Source of the DNA: Bacteroidales bacterium
Lineage (GTDB): Bacteria; Bacteroidota; Bacteroidia; Bacteroidales; WCHB1-69
Length of the DNA stretch: 21,351 nucleotides
Direction: 5' to 3'
NCBI GenBank assembly: GCA_016285615.1
Contig: JAEERB010000027.1
Coordinates: forward strand, 1 to 21,351
Shown here: positions 1 through 7,316 of the stretch, piece after piece
Numbering within the stretch: position 1 is the stretch's first letter
Layout of the letters: every line of letters starts with the position of its first letter
Program-made: the position numbers and the translations under genes
The notes under the pieces: model-generated
Seen by the model: only the letters and a program-made list of their open reading frames with translations
What the model was told of the DNA's origin: nothing
Databases searched by the model: none

Positions 1-29
1 AGTTAAGAAGTTAAGAAACTAAGGAGTTA
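1..29. repeat. Octad repeat at the left edge (copy 1)
   Basis: The first 29 bases are built of 8-bp units of the type GGAGTTAA with one GAAACTAA unit. They match positions 5019-5047 at 27 of 29 bases. The last unit overlaps the stop codon of the radical SAM gene (27-29). The repeat may extend beyond the window. On the minus strand it lies immediately after that gene, as the other repeat tracts of this operon do. Confidence 0.75.
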
Positions 30-1316
30 TTTTTCGTTGAAGTGACTTTTGCTTCTGTCCACATCTTTGCCGAAGCTTTTGTTGGCCAGTTTGCGGTTGC
101 GGGGGCGGTAGGTGCCGTCTTCCATCTCTCGTAACATCACCTGGGTGAAGAGCTTAAACATCTTTTCTTCTTGTGTTTCATCTTGATAGAAGGCTTTCCA
201 TGCGTAGTCGTAGAGCTCTTGCAGACGCTCGGGTGTCATGTTTTTGGGGTAATAGACCACCTGACCGGCGTTGTAGTGATCCCAGTCCTTATCAAAGATA
301 CGCCCTTGGCGCATCAGGTCGTCGTAGGCTTTCGTGTGCGGGAAGGGTGCCAGGATAGTGAATTCGGCCAAGTCCAAGTCTATCTTGAGCAGAAAGTCAA
401 TCAGACGAAGAATGTCGTCTTCGGTTTGGTTGTCCAGGCCGAACAGGATGGTGCCTTCCACGCCGATGCCGTAGTCGTGGTAGCGTTTCACGCGTTCCTT
501 GATGTAGTCAGAGGTGTCGTAAACAGCCTGATATACATACCATGCGCCCGCTTGCGCCGCCAAATCCAGCACTTCGGGATCGTCTTCAATGGTGTGGCTG
601 ATCCATTTTTTCTTTAAGGGAATCATCTCACGGAAGAGGTCCATTTCCCATTGCTTGTTCTGTGCCAGTGAGTTGTCAACGATGAACAGACGGTTGTTGT
701 CGATACCAGCCATATCCTCAATGGCTTTGTCAATGGGGCGGGGACGGAAGCAACGGCCGCCAAGGTAAGAGACGGCGCAAGGATAGCAGCTAAAGCGGCA
801 ACCGCGCGAGGCATGGAACAAATCGACCATCTGAACGCCTTTGTGGTTGTAGAGCTCCCGTTTGTATAAATCGCGGCGGGCAGGCCCAACCATCTCAATG
901 GGAGGTTGTTTGCCCATGTAATTATAGACTTTCTTGAGCTGGTGTTTCTTGAAATCTTCCATCACGGCTTCCATACGGCCTTCCGACTCGCCAAGAAAAA
1001 TGCTGTCGGCATGTTGCAAGGTCTCTTCGGCATGCAACATCGTGGAGATGCCGCCGAACATGACGGTTTTGCCGCGGCGTCGGTATTCGTCGGCAATGGC
1101 CCAGCCTCGTTTGACTTGCGTGGTGAGCATCATCGAGATGGCGACAATGTCACATTCCTCGTCAAAATCCAGTTCTTCAACATTTTCGTCGGTGAAAGAA
1201 ATATCGACATATTCGGGCAGGGTGGCTGCAAAAACAACCGGTCCGTGAGGGGGTAAGTTGAAAGTGGTCTGCCCGGGCAGTTTCTTCCACTTGGGGTATA
1301 TTAGTTTGAGTTTCAT
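27..1316 (-). CDS. B12-binding-type radical SAM protein
   Basis: 429 residues. The N-terminal 140 or so residues resemble the Rossmann-like cobalamin-binding fold of class B radical SAM enzymes, but I see no DxHxxG cobalamin-ligand motif. The radical SAM motif is CxxxCxxC at C173, C177 and C180, the cysteines that would hold the 4Fe-4S cluster. A later GTILFGLDNQTEDD segment fits the radical SAM barrel, and residues 370-429 form a charged tail. The ATG at 1316 starts a typical MKLKLIYPKW strand. It is the last gene visible in the minus-strand pigment operon, 96 bp after the MMPL gene. Relatives methylate or rearrange lipids and pigments using SAM (BchE, hopanoid enzymes), so tailoring of the polyene or its lipid anchor is inferred. 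The substrate cannot be read from the sequence. Confidence 0.85.
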   Translation of the reverse strand: MKLKLIYPKWKKLPGQTTFNLPPHGPVVFAATLPEYVDISFTDENVEELDFDEECDIVAISMMLTTQVKRGWAIADEYRRRGKTVMFGGISTMLHAEETLQHADSIFLGESEGRMEAVMEDFKKHQLKKVYNYMGKQPPIEMVGPARRDLYKRELYNHKGVQMVDLFHASRGCRFSCYPCAVSYLGGRCFRPRPIDKAIEDMAGIDNNRLFIVDNSLAQNKQWEMDLFREMIPLKKKWISHTIEDDPEVLDLAAQAGAWYVYQAVYDTSDYIKERVKRYHDYGIGVEGTILFGLDNQTEDDILRLIDFLLKIDLDLAEFTILAPFPHTKAYDDLMRQGRIFDKDWDHYNAGQVVYYPKNMTPERLQELYDYAWKAFYQDETQEEKMFKLFTQVMLREMEDGTYRPRNRKLANKSFGKDVDRSKSHFNEK

Positions 1317-1412
1317 TCTGTTATCCTAAGTGTATCTCTTTGTTTTAGGCCGATTATTCTTTATAATTTGCCGTTTGCAAAAGAAGATGCAATATTATAA
1401 AATAATTTTCAA

Positions 1413-4400
1413 TTATTGGGTAATCGTTTTAAGGTCTATAATTTGGTCGTAATCAGCATCATTGTCCAAGTCGGTTAGATAGTGCAGATTGGCGGGTACG
1501 GCCACACAATGGCGCGCCGTGTCCACAAGGTCAGGGTCATCATCGTAAGCATATATCTGCCACTCTTTTTTCACTAAGGCCGTCAGCAGTGCCCATTCGC
1601 CTTGTCCGCAATGCTTGATGAGCAATCGGCCGCTTTCAGGCAGCGTTTGCACAAACTGGCAGAGCTTATCCACACTCTTCAACTGTTGGCGACACGCTTT
1701 CTCTACTTCGCGGCCTTTGTAAATATAGTTGTGTAAAACATTGTCTTTGAAATAGATGATGTCTTCTTCGTGGCGACAAATCTCGTCATATCGTTGTTGG
1801 AAGAGGTGGCGTACCAATCGTGCTGTTTCTTTGCATTCTTTGCCGTTGCGATACTCGGCATTGTCGGGTGTAATGCGTTGCTCGATGCTGACGCACACTT
1901 TTCCGCGACGTAGCAAAGTCTCTTCTTTGGGGAGGATGTGGCCGACACCATGAAGCACAATCGGCAGGATGTCTATACCTAACTGCTCGGCCAAATGGAA
2001 TGCCCCCTGGTGGAAGCGCAATACCGAACAGTCGGCAGAGCGGGTGCCTTCGGGAAATACCAGGATGGAATAGCCTCTGTCGGTGAGCTCTTTCAGGCGT
2101 GGTATGTTCTGTTCGATGCCGTTGGTGAGTGGCAAGAAGTCGGCTCCGCGGACAATGCTGCGGTAAAACGGGAAATTCCACGCCCACGTGTTGGTCAGCG
2201 CAATGATGTTCGGCGAGAGCATTAAGGTATAAACCAGGTCAAAATGCGACTGGTGATTGCAAACGATGACCGCCGGCTTGGAAAAGTCTTCTCCGCAAGG
2301 ATTGTCCACACGATAGGGTACTTGTGGCATTCCTTTAGCGATGAAGCGCATCATATTGCGCAAGAGCTTGTGATACTGCTGTTTATGCTTGTGTGTGCGT
2401 CCGCGTAACGTGAGGATGAAGAAGGCTGCCAAAGCCATGAAGATGGAGCCCAAAACGAAGAAGGTGAAAGCATAGACGGTGCGCAGGAAGTTGACCAATG
2501 TGATGGGCTGCTTGCGCGGCTTTCCTTTTTTCTGTGTAAGCCATTTAAAGATGAACGGCGGGATGATATAAGCCATCAGGACAACCGAAAACATACCCAC
2601 AATGGTCACTTCGGCCAGTGATTTCATGGCGGGATGTTTGGCGAAAATCAGCATGCCAATGCCGATGAACATGATGGAAGAGGAGAGGATAATCGAATTC
2701 TTGAATTGTGACAGCATGGGGCGCCCAAAGCGATATTCGTAGCTTAAGCCTTCGGTGACGAAGATGGAATAGTCATCGCCCATGCCGAAAATGAAAGTGG
2801 CCAAGATGATGTTGACAATATTGAAATTGATTCCTGTGAGGCCCATAATGCCTAAAATCCAGATCCAGGCCACAATGAGCGGAGTGAATGCCAACAGGCT
2901 GATTTCCAGTCGCCCAAAGGAAATTAAGAGGAATGCAAATACGATGAAACCACAGATGAAAAGCACATAGTCGAAGTCTTTCGAGAGCGCGTTTACCAAG
3001 CGCGAAGCAATGGAACTGTCAGTGAAGGCAAAGATATTATCATCGATGTGGTTGAACAGCACCTCTACTTTTTCAGCATCATTCTTGCTTACTTTCAGTA
3101 AGTTATATACTAAAAAGTGATGGTCATCTTCTGATATGTAATTGGCGGCCATCTCTTCTTTAATTAAGCTAAAGTATTGATGGTCTTGTGTTTGATAATC
3201 ATTGTTGATGATATCTTTACAAGGTTGGAAGGCGGCAGGTGTAAAGCCATTTGCAGTGGCGGCTTTGTCTAAATTTTGAAAGAAACTCTCTTTCTTATCT
3301 TGCCAAAATTGATTCCAACGGTCAATTTTTGCTTGTTGTGTGGCGAAAGAAGGGAGGAATTGTCCTACACCATTCAGTTGGCCTATCCAGAACGAGTGCT
3401 TCTGGTACTCTTTCTGTACCAGTTCATTATGTTGCAAAGCCTCATCCAATGTGCTGCCTTCGGCGATGCAGTAGAGTGTGCGGCTGTTAGGGTCATTTTC
3501 GGCTAACAATTGGTCGAATTTCGCTCGCTGCTCATCCGTCATATAGTTGATATGATGCATGTTGGTGTCGAAAGCAGTGCGACTGCTGAAGAGGTAAAAA
3601 ACAACAGTCAACACGACGATGGCCACCATAATCAGGCTGTAACGTTCGGGGCGGAATTCGGCCACCGACTTGAAGGCCAACTGGCGATCTTTGCCTGGAT
3701 AGTGTTTGCCTAAGAGATGCGGTAAGAATATCAGTACAAAGAAGATAGTGCCTATCAGCAGCAGGGCGGCAAACAACCCTAAGTCCTTCATGGCATCCGA
3801 ACTGATGAACATCAAGCTGATGAAGGCACCCACGGTTGTGATGTTGCCGGTCAGCAGAGGCGCTGATATGTCTTTGATAATCTGCTCTTTGTCGTCAGTC
3901 CGCTTGAAGTGGGAGAGCAGGTGGATAGGGTAGTTGATAGCTATGCCTATAATGATGGAGGCCACGCCAATGGCAATGAGCGACACGGGATTTTTAACAA
4001 TGGCAATCAGACCTAAGGCAAACAGTCCGCCAGCAAAAGTGGAGAGCAGGATAAGCAGAATGCTACGCGCATTACGATAGTAATAGAAGAGAATGGCCAC
4101 AATGAGCAATAACGACAAGCTGATGGCCATGAAGCTGTCTTTCTTGATTTGTTGGGCATTGGTGAGGGATATCTCTGCTGCGCCAAAACTGCTTATATTT
4201 ACTTGATGGTCAAGTTCTTCCTCAACTTCTTTTGCACATTGCTTGATTTCTTTGATGAGCTGGGCGTTGTTCTTGGTTTCGCTGATGGGGAAGCGGGAAG
4301 TGATGACCACAATGGCTTCGTTGCCCTCCTTGTTGAAAATGTAGCCATCTTCAACGTTATAGTTGTTGTCGGGGCGGAAGTTGTTGAGGGCTTGTAATAA

Positions 4401-4970
4401 CGGAGCTGAGAAGAATAGCGGGTCTTTTTGGATGATGGTGCGCAAGGTGGCTACCGGTGACGAGAGTAATAGCTTGTCGTTGGCCAGTTGCTCACTAATC
4501 CGCTCGGACGTAAGTAGCGTGTCCATGCGGGCATAATCGTCCTCAGTCAGGAAATAGGGCATATTGTCGATGACAAAAGCCGTCAGTTCGTTAATTCTCT
4601 CTTGGTCAATCTGATATAGCAAATCTTGCATGTATTGCCCGCTGTCGACTTCGTTCATCTTTTCGGCAAACAAATCTGCGGCGGTCTCGACAAGCTCCAC
4701 CGCCGATTCTTCTGTCGCATCGGTCGCTGAGCCTGTCAAAGCAACCGATGCAATATTGACCATAATCTTGTTAGCGGTGCCGATGTGCCCGTAAGCATAG
4801 TTGATGCGCTCGTTCTCTTTGTTGTTGGGCAGAAAACTGCTGATATCCTCAACAAAGTTGATTCTCAAGGCACTAAGCAGACAGAGCACGGTAAGCAGCG
4901 CCAATAGGCCCCACATCATGGCCTTGTGCCGGTTGAGATATCTGTATATGTTGAGGAATATCTTTTTCAT
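1413..4970 (-). CDS. Trifunctional MMPL/RND exporter - lysophospholipid acyltransferase - Rossmann (methyltransferase-like) fusion
   Basis: 1185 residues in three parts. Residues 1-820 are an MMPL/RND transporter: one N-terminal membrane helix (about 15-37), a periplasmic loop, a bundle at about 278-420, another helix at 445-462, a second loop, and a bundle at about 665-810. The second bundle has GMGDDYSIF (D733-Y734), matching the proton-relay Asp-Tyr pair of MmpL3-type proteins; the first bundle has N346-Y347 instead. Residues 880-1070 are a PlsC-type acyltransferase with NHQSHFD (H906, D911) and FPEGTR (972-977). Residues 1115-1185 look like the first half of a SAM-binding Rossmann fold (HCGQGEW, then YAYDDDPDLVDTAR) and seem too short for a complete enzyme. 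Such trifunctional proteins are known in Bacteroidetes pigment clusters. Likely role: acylating the pigment with a lipid and moving it out of the inner membrane. Confidence 0.92.
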   Translation of the reverse strand: MKKIFLNIYRYLNRHKAMMWGLLALLTVLCLLSALRINFVEDISSFLPNNKENERINYAYGHIGTANKIMVNIASVALTGSATDATEESAVELVETAADLFAEKMNEVDSGQYMQDLLYQIDQERINELTAFVIDNMPYFLTEDDYARMDTLLTSERISEQLANDKLLLSSPVATLRTIIQKDPLFFSAPLLQALNNFRPDNNYNVEDGYIFNKEGNEAIVVITSRFPISETKNNAQLIKEIKQCAKEVEEELDHQVNISSFGAAEISLTNAQQIKKDSFMAISLSLLLIVAILFYYYRNARSILLILLSTFAGGLFALGLIAIVKNPVSLIAIGVASIIIGIAINYPIHLLSHFKRTDDKEQIIKDISAPLLTGNITTVGAFISLMFISSDAMKDLGLFAALLLIGTIFFVLIFLPHLLGKHYPGKDRQLAFKSVAEFRPERYSLIMVAIVVLTVVFYLFSSRTAFDTNMHHINYMTDEQRAKFDQLLAENDPNSRTLYCIAEGSTLDEALQHNELVQKEYQKHSFWIGQLNGVGQFLPSFATQQAKIDRWNQFWQDKKESFFQNLDKAATANGFTPAAFQPCKDIINNDYQTQDHQYFSLIKEEMAANYISEDDHHFLVYNLLKVSKNDAEKVEVLFNHIDDNIFAFTDSSIASRLVNALSKDFDYVLFICGFIVFAFLLISFGRLEISLLAFTPLIVAWIWILGIMGLTGINFNIVNIILATFIFGMGDDYSIFVTEGLSYEYRFGRPMLSQFKNSIILSSSIMFIGIGMLIFAKHPAMKSLAEVTIVGMFSVVLMAYIIPPFIFKWLTQKKGKPRKQPITLVNFLRTVYAFTFFVLGSIFMALAAFFILTLRGRTHKHKQQYHKLLRNMMRFIAKGMPQVPYRVDNPCGEDFSKPAVIVCNHQSHFDLVYTLMLSPNIIALTNTWAWNFPFYRSIVRGADFLPLTNGIEQNIPRLKELTDRGYSILVFPEGTRSADCSVLRFHQGAFHLAEQLGIDILPIVLHGVGHILPKEETLLRRGKVCVSIEQRITPDNAEYRNGKECKETARLVRHLFQQRYDEICRHEEDIIYFKDNVLHNYIYKGREVEKACRQQLKSVDKLCQFVQTLPESGRLLIKHCGQGEWALLTALVKKEWQIYAYDDDPDLVDTARHCVAVPANLHYLTDLDNDADYDQIIDLKTITQ

Positions 4971-5016
4971 TTGGGTTAAAGTTCTTATTGTTGAAGTGAG
5001 CAGTGAAAAGTGAATA

Positions 5017-5048
5017 GGAGTTAAGGAGTTAAGAAACCAAGGAGTTAA
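5017..5048. repeat. Octad repeat upstream of the MMPL gene (copy 2)
   Basis: Four contiguous 8-bp units: GGAGTTAA, GGAGTTAA, GAAACCAA, GGAGTTAA. It is nearly identical to positions 1-29, so the two copies bracket the MMPL and radical SAM genes. On the minus strand it lies about 47 bp upstream of the MMPL start codon. The 43 bp between it and the AT-rich heptads show nothing else I recognise. Confidence 0.85.
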
Positions 5049-5090
5049 GTATTATTAGGTTACGAATTTGTGAAATTATAAAGTTATATT

Positions 5091-5139
5091 AATTGTAAAT
5101 TGTAAATTATAAATTGAATTATGAATTATGAATTGTGCA
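5091..5139. repeat. AT-rich heptad repeat overlapping the glycosyltransferase stop
   Basis: Seven 7-bp units: AATTGTA, AATTGTA, AATTATA, AATTGAA, TTATGAA, TTATGAA, TTGTGCA. The glycosyltransferase stop codon (5119-5121) is inside the tract, and the last four residues of that protein (IHNS) are encoded by it. With the octads at 5017-5048, most of the 148-bp gap between the glycosyltransferase and MMPL genes is repetitive. Confidence 0.8.
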
Positions 5140-5895
5140 TTTGATATAATGGTACAGCATCGCCGGATACCCGTAAAGAATGGCAGCAAAGGTGAAATAC
5201 GCATTCAACAGGCTTATTCTGAAGAAGTCCCAACCCGGTCGGAAGTGCGACACGCGCTCTTCTTTGGGTGGGTAATAGACATTGATAGGGATCGGTACGA
5301 TGGGAATGCCGCGCCACGCTGAGCGTACGAGCAATGCCAACTCCGCTTCATAGCGACTTGACACGAGTTTCATGCGTCCCATTTTACATAGGGGATAGAG
5401 TCTGTAGCCTGTTTGTGTGTCGGGCAACCGCTTGCCGGTTTGTACGGTAAACCAGAAGTTGGAAAATCGGTTGGCAAAGCTGCTCTTTTGTGGCATGTTT
5501 GGCAGGCCAAACTGGCGACTGCCCACGATGAGCGTGTTGCTGTGTGTGGTCAGTGCTTCGGCAAAGATGGGCAGGTCCGTTGCATAGTGCTGTCCGTCGG
5601 CATCCAGGGTGATAGCATAGCTAAACCCTTGTTCCATAGCGTTTTTAAAACCAGTAGTCAAGGCTTTCCCTTTTCCTCGGTTGGTCGTGTGAGTAATGAT
5701 GGTGACGCTTGAGGGCAGTGTTTGCAACACTTTAGAGGTTGTGTCAGTTGAGCCGTCGTCAACCACAAAGATATCGTCGCAATAGGCCATCACTTGACGA
5801 ATTACATCCACCACAGTCTTGTCGTTGTTGTAGGTCGGAATGACAACACAAACTTTTTCGCGCTTGAAGAGCGCCTTTGTGGCTTCTGCGTTCAT
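5119..5895 (-). CDS. Family 2 glycosyltransferase (DPM1-like)
   Basis: 258 residues. The GT-A fold is shown by CVVIPTYNN at the N-terminus, VVDDGSTD (D46-D47, nucleotide binding), NRGKGKAL (72-79) and the DADGQH motif (98-103), which binds metal and nucleotide-sugar. The pattern is that of dolichol/undecaprenyl-phosphate sugar transferases. One hydrophobic stretch near the C-terminus (about 225-252) may bind the membrane. It starts 4 bp after the dehydratase stop and is in the same operon. Aryl polyene clusters commonly carry a glycosyltransferase, so adding a sugar to the pigment lipid or to a polyprenyl carrier is inferred. The final four residues come from heptad-repeat DNA, so the true C-terminus has probably been altered. 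Confidence 0.9.
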   Translation of the reverse strand: MNAEATKALFKREKVCVVIPTYNNDKTVVDVIRQVMAYCDDIFVVDDGSTDTTSKVLQTLPSSVTIITHTTNRGKGKALTTGFKNAMEQGFSYAITLDADGQHYATDLPIFAEALTTHSNTLIVGSRQFGLPNMPQKSSFANRFSNFWFTVQTGKRLPDTQTGYRLYPLCKMGRMKLVSSRYEAELALLVRSAWRGIPIVPIPINVYYPPKEERVSHFRPGWDFFRISLLNAYFTFAAILYGYPAMLYHYIKCTIHNS

Positions 5896-5899
5896 CTGA

Positions 5900-6274
5900 C
5901 TATGCTTTGCGGAGTGTTATGTCGATTTTGGCGAAGACGGTATCGGTGTGCTGCACAATGGCTTTAACACGATATTCTTGATTTTCAAGTTCTTCCCATG
6001 TTAGCAGATAGTCAAGTTCGGGTGTCTCATCAGGACGGATGATGTTGAGAAACTTGATGCCTCTGGCTTTGTGTAGCGTATATTCCTGTTGGAGATAATG
6101 GGAGAACAGGTCGATGGCCATCTGTGTAACACAAACGCCTGGTGCGATAGGGCATCCGGGAAAGTGTCCTTTGAAGATAGGGTGCTCTGGATTGAGCTTT
6201 ATAGCGAAGCGGGCCGCATGGTCAGCGGTATCCACTTTTTGGATGTCAAAAAAACTGTGCAGTAGCATGGTCAT
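5900..6274 (-). CDS. Hotdog-fold 3-hydroxyacyl-ACP dehydratase (FabZ/ApeI-like)
   Basis: 124 residues, a short FabZ-like hotdog protein. The FKGHFPGCPIAPGV segment keeps the FabZ catalytic His (H37, matching E. coli FabZ His54). The position of the partner Glu (FabZ Glu68) is Gln51 in PGVCVTQMA. It should dehydrate 3-hydroxyacyl-ACP intermediates of polyene extension. The ATG overlaps the LolA-like stop codon as ATGA, so the two genes are translationally coupled; an alternative ATG lies two codons in. The loss of Glu suggests it needs a partner subunit, the obvious candidate being the second hotdog protein at 11710-12144. It could also be a thioesterase-like or non-catalytic member, but the GHFPG motif favours dehydratase. 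Confidence 0.85.
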   Translation of the reverse strand: MTMLLHSFFDIQKVDTADHAARFAIKLNPEHPIFKGHFPGCPIAPGVCVTQMAIDLFSHYLQQEYTLHKARGIKFLNIIRPDETPELDYLLTWEELENQEYRVKAIVQHTDTVFAKIDITLRKA

Positions 6275-6912
6275 TTGGTGAAACTGTTGGCAGGTAAAGT
6301 CTGGTTGACTTTCTTGTTCGTGAAAATGAGGGTGGTAGTATCGCCATTGCTCTCATTCAGAATGACTTTTTCAGCCAAGTAGTCCTTGCCGTTCAAAACA
6401 ACGCGAATAGAGGAGTAGTTGGCTTTGATTCTTTTATTGATGGGCTTTAGAACGGCTATATAACTGCCGTCGTGGCTGTTTTTCAAAAAACTGATGTTAA
6501 AATTGGTATTGTCGCAAATATTGTCACCGTTAATGGTGTTGATGATCATCTTGCCCAGCTCGTTGAGCATTTTGTTAGGACTGTTGATGGCGCCTTTGTC
6601 GGTCAGCAGGGAGACTTTCTGGTCGTCGAACAGCATGGTGAGGGGCTTGGGTGATTTGTACTCCCAGCGCAGTTGGCGTGGCGACTGGTAACAGAAAATG
6701 CCTTTCTGGACCACTTTTTCGGAGAATAGGGCCGAACTTTTCTCTTGGGTGAAGTTGGCACTAAGAGTTCGTAACTGTTTGTGTGCCTTGCTCACAGCAT
6801 TGACCAACTGTGTGCGTTGCTCGCCCGTAACAGCCACTTCCTGATTGCTTTGCGCAAAAACAACCCCCAGCAAGCAGAATAGAATCAATGATATAATGCC
6901 AACTCTTTTCAT
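6271..6912 (-). CDS. LolA-like periplasmic lipoprotein/lipid carrier
   Basis: 213 residues with a clear signal peptide (MKRVGIISLILFCLLGVVFA, cleavage near residue 20). The mature part has the LolA pattern: helical start with TLSANFTQEK, then strands with GIFCYQSPRQLRWEYKSP and a long region ending in VNQTLPANSF. LolA carries hydrophobic acyl groups across the periplasm. A LolA-like protein inside an aryl polyene cluster is expected to ferry the lipidated pigment from the MMPL exporter to the outer membrane; that role is inferred. Start chosen at ATG 6912, which gives a complete signal sequence. It is preceded by heptad repeat DNA and overlaps the next gene by 4 bp. Confidence 0.88.
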   Translation of the reverse strand: MKRVGIISLILFCLLGVVFAQSNQEVAVTGEQRTQLVNAVSKAHKQLRTLSANFTQEKSSALFSEKVVQKGIFCYQSPRQLRWEYKSPKPLTMLFDDQKVSLLTDKGAINSPNKMLNELGKMIINTINGDNICDNTNFNISFLKNSHDGSYIAVLKPINKRIKANYSSIRVVLNGKDYLAEKVILNESNGDTTTLIFTNKKVNQTLPANSFTK

Positions 6913-6924
6913 CTTTCAGTTTTT

Positions 6925-6959
6925 AGTTCTCATCTCTCCGTTCTCATCTCTCATCTCAA
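6925..6959. repeat. Heptad repeat starting exactly after the EamA-like stop codon
   Basis: Five 7-bp units in plus-strand order: AGTTCTC, ATCTCTC, CGTTCTC, ATCTCTC, ATCTCAA. The next three bases (6960-6962) are the stop codon of the EamA-like gene, so on the transcribed minus strand the repeat begins directly after the stop and runs to 12 bp before the LolA-like start codon. The two unit types are the same as in the larger tract at 9911-10008. Confidence 0.85.
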
Positions 6960-7316
6960 TTAGCCTCTTACAATCAAAAAAACTCCCACCATCACAATCG
7001 CTACTCCAATCCATCGGGTGAGCGGAACAGCCTCATGGAAAATGAAGTAGGCTGCAAGCAGTCCGATGATATAGCTGATGGACAGCAGCGGGTAGGCGAG
7101 ACCAAAGGGATAGCGCTTCAGTACATACATCCATACCAGAAATGCTGCCAACGCACAGACTCCCGAAGCGGCGAATTGCCAGGTGGTGAACACGGTCTTG
7201 AAGTAGGACCACGACCAGGAGAAATCGCCGAACAACTGCACTGAAACCTTCAACAACGACTGTGCGGCTATCAGTAATATTGACTGTATAACGATTAAAA
7301 TGATTAAAGTTAACAT
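6960..7316 (-). CDS. Small four-helix EamA/ArnE-like membrane protein
   Basis: 118 residues with four predicted membrane helices (about 1-22, 46-64, 70-90 and 96-116). The size and the C-terminal pattern (YPLLSISYIIGLLAAYFIF, then RWIGVAIVMVGVFLIV) fit the drug/metabolite transporter superfamily, in particular ArnE/ArnF-like flippase subunits and SMR-type half-transporters. The start ATG overlaps the end of the ketosynthase-fusion gene by 7 bp, so it is coupled to it. Likely function is movement of a lipid-linked intermediate or pigment precursor across the inner membrane; the nearby DPM1-like glycosyltransferase would fit a polyprenyl-phosphate sugar substrate. Both points are inferences. 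Such proteins usually act as dimers. Confidence 0.8.
   Translation of the reverse strand: MLTLIILIVIQSILLIAAQSLLKVSVQLFGDFSWSWSYFKTVFTTWQFAASGVCALAAFLVWMYVLKRYPFGLAYPLLSISYIIGLLAAYFIFHEAVPLTRWIGVAIVMVGVFLIVRG

Noticed and set aside
171..617. 148-residue plus-strand reading frame inside the radical SAM gene
   Set aside because: It is antisense to a gene with clear motifs and has no family features of its own; the same applies to other antisense frames over the long minus-strand genes.
1317..1412. Promoter between the MMPL and radical SAM genes
   Set aside because: The 96-bp gap is AT-rich but I find no TANNTTTG box with a suitable -33 element on the minus strand.
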